Shown here: positions 1-4,564 of the stretch, in pieces
Position numbering within the stretch: position 1 is the stretch's first letter
How the letters are laid out: the number at the start of each line of letters is the position of its first letter
DNA from: Chryseobacterium gleum
GTDB lineage: Bacteria > Bacteroidota > Bacteroidia > Flavobacteriales_D > Crocinitomicaceae
Direction: 5' to 3'
Assembly: GCA_943326315.2 (NCBI GenBank)
Contig: CALPSU020000199.1
Coordinates: 1-5,026 of the forward strand
Length of the DNA: 5,026 nt
Notes under the pieces: model-generated
Databases searched by the model: none
The model's input: only the letters and a program-made list of their open reading frames with translations
Told to the model about the DNA's origin: nothing
Made by a program: the position numbers and the translations under genes

Positions 1-87
1 ATCTTTAATTCTTCTTATGCTTACATTCGTTATTTTGTGATGCCAGGAAGAAATTACTTAATTACTTTGAGTTATGCGTTACGTTAA
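1..87 (+). CDS. TonB-dependent receptor, C-terminal end only (partial)
   Basis: The frame is open from base 1 to the TAA at 85-87 and encodes 28 residues. The tail, RYFVMPGRNYLITLSYALR, has the form of the last beta-strands of a TonB-dependent outer-membrane receptor: a PGRNY turn followed by alternating hydrophobic residues. Such proteins are 22-strand barrels that import siderophores, cobalamin, glycans and similar ligands using TonB energy. The plug domain, TonB box and most of the barrel lie outside the window, so the ligand cannot be read from this piece. The last 14 bases overlap the start of the downstream lipoprotein gene, which argues for one transcript and translational coupling. 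Because the next gene is BtuG-like, a BtuB-type cobalamin receptor is the favoured inference. The family call rests only on the short C-terminal motif. Confidence 0.75.
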   Translation: MFNSSYAYIRYFVMPGRNYLITLSYALR

Positions 88-1141
88 ACTTCTATTCTTA
101 CTCATTCTATTGGTCGCTTGTAAAAAGAAAAAAATAGATGAACCAAAACCAATCGTTGATTCAACATCTAGATTAAAAAATGGGATGATGGTTTTGTGTG
201 AAGGCTTGTTTCAGCAAAATAATTCAACTATTTCTTGGGTTAATTTTTCGGATGGTACTTCAGATGATTTATTTTTCACAACAAAAACAAATCGCTTATT
301 AGGAGATACAGGAAACGATTTAGAGTTCTACGGAAATAAAATATATGTTGTTGTTAATGTGTCAAGTACTATAGAAGTGTTAAATAAAACAACAGGTCAA
401 TCTATAAAACAAATTTCAATGATGAATGGAGCGATTTCAAAACAACCTAGATCAATTGTTTTTAATGAGGGAAAAGCATTTATTACATGTTTAGATGGTT
501 ATGTAGATGTATTAGATACAACATCATTAGAAATAACTAAAAGAATTAAAGTAGGATCAAATCCAGAAGGATTATCTATTTCTTCAGGGAAATTATATGT
601 AGCAAATTCTGGAGGATTGAACTCTCCAAATGTTGATTCCACAGTTTCAGTTATAAATTTAACGACATTAATGGAAATTAAAAAAATAACAGTTGGTAAA
701 AATCCTGGATCAGTAATTACGGATTCTCAAGGTGATATTTATGTAATAGCTAGAGGAAATTATTCAAATATTCCTTCTAGAATGGTGAAAATTAATACTT
801 CGACAGATTTTGTGGAAAATACATTTTCTTTCGACGCTTCAGGAATAGAGAAGATGGGCGATAATTTATTAATTAATTATCGAAATTATTCTACAAATAC
901 TAGTAATATTTCTCTTTTTGATGCTGTTTCGGAATCAATTTTAAATCCTACGTTGATAGATAATTCACATTTTACAACATTATATGGAGTTCAATTTAAT
1001 TCATTAAATAACAAGATATATTGTATGGATGCAATGGGATATTCTAATACAGGATATGTGAGAGTGTTTAGTTCATCCGGAGTGTATGAAACAAGTTATC
1101 ATGTAGGTTTGAATCCAGGGAAAATTATTTTTTATCCGTGA
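74..1141 (+). CDS. YncE/BtuG-like beta-propeller surface lipoprotein
   Basis: A 355-residue predicted lipoprotein. Residues 1-15 form a short signal peptide and the lipobox LVAC places the lipidated Cys at 16. It is followed by four lysines with acidic residues only from +7, so it lacks the usual acidic surface-export signal near +2 to +5. Residues about 35-355 carry repeating YncE-type (DUF5074-like) propeller blades: EGLFQQNNSTISW near 43-55, LLGDTGNDLEFYGNKIYVVVN at 75-95 in the pattern common to Bacteroidota homologues, VGSNPEGLSI...LYVANSG at 160-180, VGKNPGSVIT...IYVIARG at 207-228, and a closing VGLNPGKIIFYP at 344-355. In Bacteroides, propellers of this kind (BtuG) bind vitamin B12 at the cell surface and cap the receptor BtuB. 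Lying directly after a TonB receptor fits that role. Fold and localisation are well supported; the cobalamin ligand is inferred, and another small ligand is possible. The start is fixed by the signal peptide. Confidence 0.85.
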   Translation: MRYVKLLFLLILLVACKKKKIDEPKPIVDSTSRLKNGMMVLCEGLFQQNNSTISWVNFSDGTSDDLFFTTKTNRLLGDTGNDLEFYGNKIYVVVNVSSTIEVLNKTTGQSIKQISMMNGAISKQPRSIVFNEGKAFITCLDGYVDVLDTTSLEITKRIKVGSNPEGLSISSGKLYVANSGGLNSPNVDSTVSVINLTTLMEIKKITVGKNPGSVITDSQGDIYVIARGNYSNIPSRMVKINTSTDFVENTFSFDASGIEKMGDNLLINYRNYSTNTSNISLFDAVSESILNPTLIDNSHFTTLYGVQFNSLNNKIYCMDAMGYSNTGYVRVFSSSGVYETSYHVGLNPGKIIFYP

Positions 1142-1176
1142 TTCATAGAGATTTAACATTTTGCGTCTCCACAACC

Positions 1177-1191
1177 ATTAAAATATAAAAA
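1177..1191 (+). promoter_or_regulatory. A-rich translation initiation region without Shine-Dalgarno
   Basis: The bases before the ATG at 1192 read CATTAAAATATAAAAA. There is no GGAGG-like element. A run of A just upstream of the start is the usual initiation signal in Flavobacteriia, whose ribosomes largely ignore the Shine-Dalgarno sequence. It supports the chosen start, which is also fixed by the signal peptide. Confidence 0.45.
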
Positions 1192-2175
1192 ATGAAAAAA
1201 ATACATACATTATTAATTATCCATTTATTAATCCTGAATTCGATATCATTAGCACAATCCTATGCACCTTCAGCTGGTCAATTAGGTTCAACAGCTGTGA
1301 AAAAAGATTCAGCAATTATTATTTCCTGGGCTAATGGGGTAAGTATTCAGCGAGGATATATGAATCTTTCCAATAAAGGCGCAGGATTAGCTTCGTTTGG
1401 AGAAGAATCAAAAGCCGTTGGATTAGCAGAAGGAAATACAAACGATGTTGTTTCCTTAGGAGATTCAGGGATTGCTATTTTGACTTTTGATAGATTAATA
1501 GAAGATGGAGTAGGGCCAGATTTTGCAGTTTTTGAGAACGCTTTTTCGGATGGTTTTTTGGAGTTTGCGCACGTAGAAGTTAGTTCAGATGGAGTAAATT
1601 ATTTTAGATTTCCATCAATAAGTCAAGCTTCTATAGTTAATCAAATTGGACCATTCATTCAAAATAACGATTGTAGACTATATAACAATTTAGCTGGTAA
1701 ATATAGAATGGGCTTTGGAACTCCTTTTGATTTAGTTGAATTAGAAGGAATGGTAGGATTAGATATCATGGCAATTACTCATATTAAACTAATTGATGTG
1801 ATTGGAAGTATAGATTCTCAATTTGGAAGTGTTGACGGTAATGGTAATTTAATAAACGATTTGTTTCCAACAGAATTTGAATCTGGAGGGTTTGATTTAG
1901 ATGGGGTTGCGGTTTTAAGTAGGAAATATTTATCAGTAGAAGAAAAGAATTTTAAGACCTCTATTTATCCAAATCCAACATCGGATTTTTTAAATATCAA
2001 TGTTGGAGAAAAAAGTGTTGTTAGGATTCTAAATTCAAAAGGGGAAGAATTTGTTAATGAAGGTTTTGAGGATTTTATATCGATCGATTTAACGAAGTTT
2101 AGTTCTACACTATTATTCGTTGAAATTTCAAATATTCATTCAAACAAAACTGAAAAAGTTGTTGTTTTGAAATAA
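1192..2175 (+). CDS. T9SS-sorted cell-surface protein of the uptake operon
   Basis: A 327-residue secreted protein. Residues 1-21 are a Sec signal peptide (MKKIHTLLII...SISLA, likely cut before QSYAP). The body, about 25-245, belongs to a conserved 'cell surface protein' family known from Bacteroidota and, with PEP-CTERM tails, from some Proteobacteria. Its hallmark motifs are VSLGDSGIAILTFD (87-100), GPDFAVFENAF (108-118), FLEFAHVEVSSDG (122-134), NLAGKY...GTPFDL (166-181), IDVIGSID (201-208), DGNGNLINDLFPT (215-227) and SGGFDLDGVAV (231-241). The many Asp/Gly/Asn turns suggest a beta-sandwich with possible metal sites. Residues about 253-327 are a type A T9SS sorting domain beginning at IYPNPTSDFLNI (258-269) and ending KVVVLK, so the protein should cross the outer membrane and be attached to the surface or released. 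It follows the propeller gene by 50 bp with no evident promoter or strong terminator between them. Biochemical function is unknown; an accessory ligand-capture role is inferred from context only. Confidence 0.85.
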   Translation: MKKIHTLLIIHLLILNSISLAQSYAPSAGQLGSTAVKKDSAIIISWANGVSIQRGYMNLSNKGAGLASFGEESKAVGLAEGNTNDVVSLGDSGIAILTFDRLIEDGVGPDFAVFENAFSDGFLEFAHVEVSSDGVNYFRFPSISQASIVNQIGPFIQNNDCRLYNNLAGKYRMGFGTPFDLVELEGMVGLDIMAITHIKLIDVIGSIDSQFGSVDGNGNLINDLFPTEFESGGFDLDGVAVLSRKYLSVEEKNFKTSIYPNPTSDFLNINVGEKSVVRILNSKGEEFVNEGFEDFISIDLTKFSSTLLFVEISNIHSNKTEKVVVLK

Positions 2176-2181
2176 CTTTTT
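2153..2181. terminator. possible bidirectional terminator between convergent genes
   Basis: AAAAAGTT (2153-2160) and AACTTTTT (2174-2181) form a perfect 8-bp inverted repeat with a 13-nt loop. It spans the stop codon of the surface protein gene and lies just beyond the stop of the convergent DUF4440 gene. The outer A/T runs give a U-rich 3' side in both directions. The stem has only one G-C pair, so it is thermodynamically weak; position is the main argument. Confidence 0.3.
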
Positions 2182-2195
2182 GCTGGATTATAGCA

Positions 2196-2627
2196 CTAAC
2201 TCGTATGATCTACAATTATAACCCAGTCGTTATTAATTTTTTTCCATAATAAAGTGAAATATCCGCCGATGGGTTTCTCTTTTTTTAATTCCCATTTCCC
2301 AATTATAAAAATAGTTTCGTTAGAGAGTGAGGAACATTCGAGAATTGTGAAAAATAAATCCCCCATTTCTTGTTTTGTTGGGTAGGATTTTATGTAATTA
2401 TCGATTGTTTTTTTCCAACCATATGTAATTCCATTTTTCCCAATAAATTTTAAGCTATCGCTTTTCCAGTAAAAATCCATAAACCCATTAATATCCCCAG
2501 TATTCCAAAGCTTTTCTTGTTCTTTCATTTTCGATTTTATGATTTCAAAACTTTCTTCTTTATTTTGGCTAAAAGAGGGGTTTAAATAAAAGCAAGAAAT
2601 TAGTATAAGTGTGGAAATAAATTTCAT
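2196..2627 (-). CDS. exported DUF4440 / SnoaL-like (NTF2-fold) protein
   Basis: A 143-residue protein. Residues 1-20 (MKFISTLILI...NPSFS) look like a Sec signal peptide, with mature QNKEESF at 21. LISC at 9-12 matches a lipobox, but the hydrophobic stretch would be unusually short, so a soluble periplasmic form is more likely. The mature part (25-143) has the DUF4440 pattern: an opening helix with KMKEQEKLWNTGDINGFMDFY (33-53), SLKFIGKNGITYGW (58-71), NYIKSYPTKQEMGDL (77-91), IIGKWELKK (108-116), GGYFTLLWKK (121-130) and a closing WVIIVDHTS. This is the NTF2-like alpha+beta cone fold, whose members range from isomerases to ligand-binding and stress proteins with unknown substrates. Its length is that of a single-domain member. 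The stop TAG lies 20 bp from the convergent gene's stop, so it is a separate transcription unit. No specific function can be assigned. Confidence 0.85.
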   Translation of the reverse strand: MKFISTLILISCFYLNPSFSQNKEESFEIIKSKMKEQEKLWNTGDINGFMDFYWKSDSLKFIGKNGITYGWKKTIDNYIKSYPTKQEMGDLFFTILECSSLSNETIFIIGKWELKKEKPIGGYFTLLWKKINNDWVIIVDHTS

Positions 2628-2647
2628 AATTATGATTTGTTTATTGT

Positions 2648-2655
2648 CAAATATA
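2648..2655 (-). promoter_or_regulatory. candidate -7 promoter box for the DUF4440 gene
   Basis: On the - strand these bases read TATATTTG, a full match to the Bacteroidota TANNTTTG -7 element. The box ends 20 bases before the ATG at 2627, giving a short leader of roughly 15 nt. No TTTG or TTG -33 element is seen at the usual distance upstream, so the match may be fortuitous in such AT-rich DNA. Confidence 0.35.
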
Positions 2656-2669
2656 TATGTTTTTGAATT

Positions 2670-2677
2670 TATATTTG
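2670..2677 (+). promoter_or_regulatory. candidate -7 promoter box for the methyltransferase gene
   Basis: TATATTTG on the + strand is a full TANNTTTG match and ends four bases before the ATG at 2682. If used, transcription would begin at or next to the start codon, giving a leaderless mRNA. ATTG at 2643-2646 is the nearest -33-like element, with a rather long 23-nt spacer. The box lies 14 bases from the oppositely oriented TATATTTG of the divergent gene. Confidence 0.3.
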
Positions 2678-2681
2678 TTGA

Positions 2682-3260
2682 ATGGAAAAATTATCAGCTG
2701 ATTATTGGAATAATAGATATAAGGAGTCAACCGATTTCTGGGATTTGAAAGAGATTTCGCCACCATTTAAAGCATACATCGATCAATTATTAGATAAAAA
2801 TTTGAGAATTTTAATTCCTGGATGTGGGTATGGGTATGAAGGCAAATATCTCTTTGATAAAGGGTTTAAGAATGTTTTTTTACTAGATTTTGCAGAAGAA
2901 CCATTATTAAATTTTAGAAAAGAAAATCCTGAATTTCCAGTTGAAAATTTAATAAAGGATGATTTTTTCACCCATACTGGAAAATATGATTTAATTTTAG
3001 AACAAACACTTTTTTGTGCAATTGACCCAAAACTAAGGAGAGATTATTCAAAAAAAACCAGTGAATTATTAGATTTAAAAGGGAAGCTTGTAGGGTTACT
3101 TTTTAATCGAGAATTCGATGTAGAGCCACCCTATGGAGGAAATAAAGAAGAATATTTAACCTATTTTACTCCGTTTTTTTCAACTGTTGAAATGGAAAAT
3201 TGTTATAATTCTATTCTACCTAGAATGGGAAGCGAATTATTTGTAAAGATGGTTAAATAA
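2682..3260 (+). CDS. TPMT-like class I SAM-dependent methyltransferase
   Basis: A 192-residue cytoplasmic protein without a signal peptide. It has the layout of the thiopurine S-methyltransferase (TPMT)-like family, which moves a methyl group from S-adenosylmethionine to thiol, halide or related small acceptors. Visible elements are the N-terminal YWNNRY (8-13) and FWDLKEISPPF (19-29) cap region, SAM motif I ILIPGCGYGYEG (43-54), an acidic end to strand beta2 at LLDF (D69) for the SAM ribose, KDDFF (92-96) as the adenine-side motif, the strand-4 segment EQTLFCAIDP (107-116) typical of this family, and PPYGG (149-153). The length is typical. The start fits because the family's N-terminal motif begins about eight residues in. 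It stands alone between a divergent DUF4440 gene and a gene remnant. The substrate is unknown; detoxification of thiols or halides is a family-based guess. Confidence 0.88.
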   Translation: MEKLSADYWNNRYKESTDFWDLKEISPPFKAYIDQLLDKNLRILIPGCGYGYEGKYLFDKGFKNVFLLDFAEEPLLNFRKENPEFPVENLIKDDFFTHTGKYDLILEQTLFCAIDPKLRRDYSKKTSELLDLKGKLVGLLFNREFDVEPPYGGNKEEYLTYFTPFFSTVEMENCYNSILPRMGSELFVKMVK

Positions 3261-3414
3261 TTTCACCTCTCATTTGAACTCCATGAAGTTCATAAAACAG
3301 CATCATTTTAGCTTTGTTACTATATGTTTTATTTCCAGTAATATATCCATAAACAGTCGCTGGGTGAACAACACCATGTTTCCCTTACGTTTCTGTAATA
3401 AAATCGTTTAGGTA
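3253..3414 (-). pseudogene. decayed 3' gene remnant, HTH-like C-terminus
   Basis: On the - strand one frame runs from just after a TGA at 3415-3417 to a TAA at 3253-3255, broken by a TAA at 3385-3387. Read through that stop it gives YLNDFITET, stop, then 43 residues starting GKHGVVHPATVYGYITGNK and ending LFYELHGVQMRGEII. The segment GVVHPATVYGYITG resembles the turn and recognition helix of a DNA-binding HTH domain, and FITET-x-GKHG reads like one protein in which a Tyr codon became TAA. There is no start codon before the stop and no plausible start for the 43-residue piece, so it is unlikely to be translated. It overlaps the last 8 bases of the convergent methyltransferase gene. The parent family is not recognised; a small phage- or element-type regulator is a guess. 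The coherent protein-like sequence is seen directly; pseudogene status is inferred. Confidence 0.45.
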
Positions 3415-3415
3415 T

Positions 3416-3445
3416 CAATTTGAGCGGTTAGGTTAGTTCAAATTG
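3416..3445. repeat. 10-bp stem with tandem GGTTA loop
   Basis: CAATTTGAGC (3416-3425) pairs with GTTCAAATTG (3436-3445): eight Watson-Crick pairs, one G-T wobble and a closing C-G. The 10-nt loop is GGTTAGGTTA, an exact tandem copy of GGTTA. It lies at the upstream edge of the gene remnant. Function unknown; no T-run follows on the + strand. Confidence 0.45.
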
Positions 3446-3490
3446 TAGCGCCAAAATGACACCAAAAGATAGTAATCCTTTTTTAATAGT

Positions 3491-3512
3491 TATTGTTTAT
3501 TTTATTGTTTAT
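3491..3512 (+). repeat. direct repeat TATTGTTTAT, two copies 12 bp apart
   Basis: TATTGTTTAT occurs at 3491-3500 and again at 3503-3512. The core ATTGTTTAT recurs inverted at 3642-3650 inside the right arm of the long hairpin. Near-helical spacing of the direct copies would suit a protein-binding operator, but A/T-rich DNA makes chance repeats likelier than usual. Confidence 0.4.
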
Positions 3513-3517
3513 TGAAA

Positions 3518-3525
3518 CAAAGATA
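3518..3525 (-). promoter_or_regulatory. possible -7 box reading toward the gene remnant
   Basis: On the - strand these bases are TATCTTTG, matching TANNTTTG. A TTTG lies upstream at 3543-3540, but the 14-nt spacer is short. Transcription would start near 3512, next to the two direct repeats, and run into the HTH-like remnant. It may be the old promoter of that gene or a chance match. Confidence 0.15.
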
Positions 3526-3537
3526 TGTTATAATTAA

Positions 3538-3591
3538 AACAAAATAAAAATAATTAGTTAAAATATATTAACTATTTCTTTTTATTTTGTT
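3538..3591. repeat. 54-nt near-perfect palindrome
   Basis: The arms are AACAAAATAAAAA (3538-3550) and TTTTTATTTTGTT (3579-3591), a perfect 13-bp match. After one T-C mismatch, two A-T pairs and one T-T mismatch, the pairing resumes with TAGTTAA (3555-3561) against TTAACTA (3568-3574) around a 6-nt loop. In all 22 of 24 positions pair. The stem is nearly all A-T. The symmetry could serve a dimeric DNA-binding protein or mark a recombination or terminator structure; nothing in the sequence picks one. Confidence 0.6.
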
Positions 3592-3617
3592 ATATTTTCA
3601 GTGTTTATAGGGAATTA

Positions 3618-3656
3618 CAATCCATTGTTTTTTATTAATAAATAAACAATGGATTG
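3618..3656. repeat. 39-nt hairpin with 13-bp perfect arms
   Basis: CAATCCATTGTTT (3618-3630) and AAACAATGGATTG (3644-3656) are perfect inverted repeats. With the T at 3643 bulged out, the stem continues as TTTA against TAAA, leaving a small loop, so almost the whole element folds. It is the most stable structure in the gap, with four G-C pairs in the outer stem. No U-run follows on either strand, so it is not a standard intrinsic terminator. It lies 66 bases beyond the stop of the nuclease gene and could protect that mRNA's 3' end or be a protein-binding site. Confidence 0.65.
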
Positions 3657-3697
3657 CGATAATGTTATTATTTAATTGATTTTTAGGTGTAGTTAAA

Positions 3698-3716
3698 AAT
3701 TTTTGATTGAAAAATT
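3698..3716 (-). terminator. weak candidate terminator of the nuclease operon
   Basis: On the - strand, AATTTTT (3716-3710), a 5-nt loop CAATC and AAAAATT (3704-3698) form a 7-bp stem followed by TTT. It begins six bases after the nuclease stop codon. The stem is all A-T and therefore weak, so only the position supports the call. Confidence 0.3.
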
Positions 3717-3721
3717 AATTT

Positions 3722-4564
3722 TTATTTTATAATACAAAGTTTTTCACTTTCAGCAATAATAAATTTTATTCGAGCAGAACTTATACCTGCTTTTGGTAAT
3801 AATTTTTGATTTTTATACATTTCTTTAACAAGCACAACCCCTTTTTGCAAGAACCATTGTTTTTCAATTTTTGTAAGACTTGTAAGGCAGGTTATTGGAT
3901 ATAGACCAGTTTTATCTATTATGTCTTTGAGTGAATTATTATATGGGTAATCCCATCCTAGTAGCTTTATTCCTCGACAATTTGCAAAGGATGTAGCGTC
4001 TTCAGTGAATCTTGAGTTTGTTACAATCCAACCTGTAAAATTTGTAAAAGGTTTTTGGATTAAATTATTTTCTAGTAAATCTTGAAATCTTGAATGTATA
4101 TAAAGTGGAACCTTTACATCTACCGAAACTCCAGCTTGATTTTTATATTTACACTCCATTAACATGATCGTATTTTCTTTTTTACAAATTACATCAATTT
4201 CATGTGTAACGCACTTTCCTTTCAGTATAATTCCTACTTCTGTATTGTATCCTTGATGTTCAAATATTTTACCTATGAATTTTTCAAATGGAAATCCAGA
4301 AGGACCTAATTCCATTATTCCTTTTTTTAAATAGTATCTAGATGCATTTATAGGAGAATGTTTTTTTAACATACGAAACGCCATACTATATATTTTTTTC
4401 GTACTTATTCCGGTATATATTTTTTCTTTTAATGAATCTAAAATACCGTTAACTTCATCCGTCGATGTATTAGCTTTTAAAAGTGAATTTCTTAATTTTT
4501 CGAAAGAAAAAAACTCTTCTTTTCCGGATGCTTTTCGGACTATAATTTTTTGTTCTTTATCCAT
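3722..4564 (-). CDS. ATP-cone domain fused to Mrr-like PD-(D/E)XK nuclease
   Basis: A 280-residue cytoplasmic protein. Residues about 5-88 look like an ATP-cone: IIVRKASGKEEFFSFEKLRNSLLKA (7-31) matches the opening K/R-x-G-x-x-E-x-F-x-x-K-L signature, followed by helices with ISTKKIYSMAFRMLKK (53-68). In ribonucleotide reductase and NrdR this domain senses ATP/dATP. Residues about 89-206 form a restriction-endonuclease-like core of the Mrr type: GFPFEKFIGKIFEHQGY (90-106, helix with Glu94), HEIDVI (Asp124), MLMECKYKN (Glu137, Lys139) and TGWIVTNSRFTEDATSFA...GIKLLGWD (177-205). The E...D...ExK set appears complete, so it is probably active on nucleic acid. The tail (207-280) is basic and helical and may bind DNA. 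The ATG directly abuts the stop of the beta-CASP gene (TAAATG), so translation is likely coupled. The inferred role is a nucleotide-gated nuclease in defence or nucleic-acid quality control; the target is unknown. Confidence 0.85.
   Translation of the reverse strand: MDKEQKIIVRKASGKEEFFSFEKLRNSLLKANTSTDEVNGILDSLKEKIYTGISTKKIYSMAFRMLKKHSPINASRYYLKKGIMELGPSGFPFEKFIGKIFEHQGYNTEVGIILKGKCVTHEIDVICKKENTIMLMECKYKNQAGVSVDVKVPLYIHSRFQDLLENNLIQKPFTNFTGWIVTNSRFTEDATSFANCRGIKLLGWDYPYNNSLKDIIDKTGLYPITCLTSLTKIEKQWFLQKGVVLVKEMYKNQKLLPKAGISSARIKFIIAESEKLCIIK

Larger units (their letters stand above)
3415..3721. other. gene-free AT-rich interval with dense inverted repeats
   Basis: About 300 bases with stops in all frames and no RNA gene that I can recognise. 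The interval holds three hairpin-forming inverted repeats, a 9-mer repeated in both orientations and a weak terminator-like stem, each listed separately. Short protein-like stretches, such as SFGVILALQFELT on the - strand around 3430-3475, end quickly and could be further debris of the adjacent remnant. No integrase, IS ends or tRNA target is visible. Confidence 0.5.

Noticed and set aside
1142..1191. Separate promoter or terminator between propeller and surface-protein genes
   Set aside because: No TANNTTTG box is present, and the only inverted repeat (GAGA/TCTC) is four base pairs. Co-transcription is the simpler reading.
2592..2594. Lipidation of the DUF4440 protein at Cys12
   Set aside because: LISC fits the lipobox, but the hydrophobic segment before it would be very short and a good Sec cleavage site follows at SFS-QNK, so a soluble exported form is preferred.
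2783..2971. 62-codon frame on the - strand inside the methyltransferase gene
   Set aside because: It lies wholly opposite conserved methyltransferase motifs, is rich in Lys/Ser/Phe as expected from an antisense shadow, and resembles no family.
3309..3316. TAGCTTTG as a + strand promoter box
   Set aside because: It matches TANNTTTG but lies inside the remnant and has no + strand gene downstream within the window.
3430..3475. Short - strand stretch reading SFGVILALQFELT
   Set aside because: It ends at a stop within a few codons, has no start, is out of frame with the remnant, and I cannot tie it to a family.
3491..3656. CRISPR array or phage attachment site in the repeat-rich gap
   Set aside because: Repeats are too short and irregular for CRISPR, there are no spacers or cas genes, and no tRNA or integrase is present to support an attachment site.
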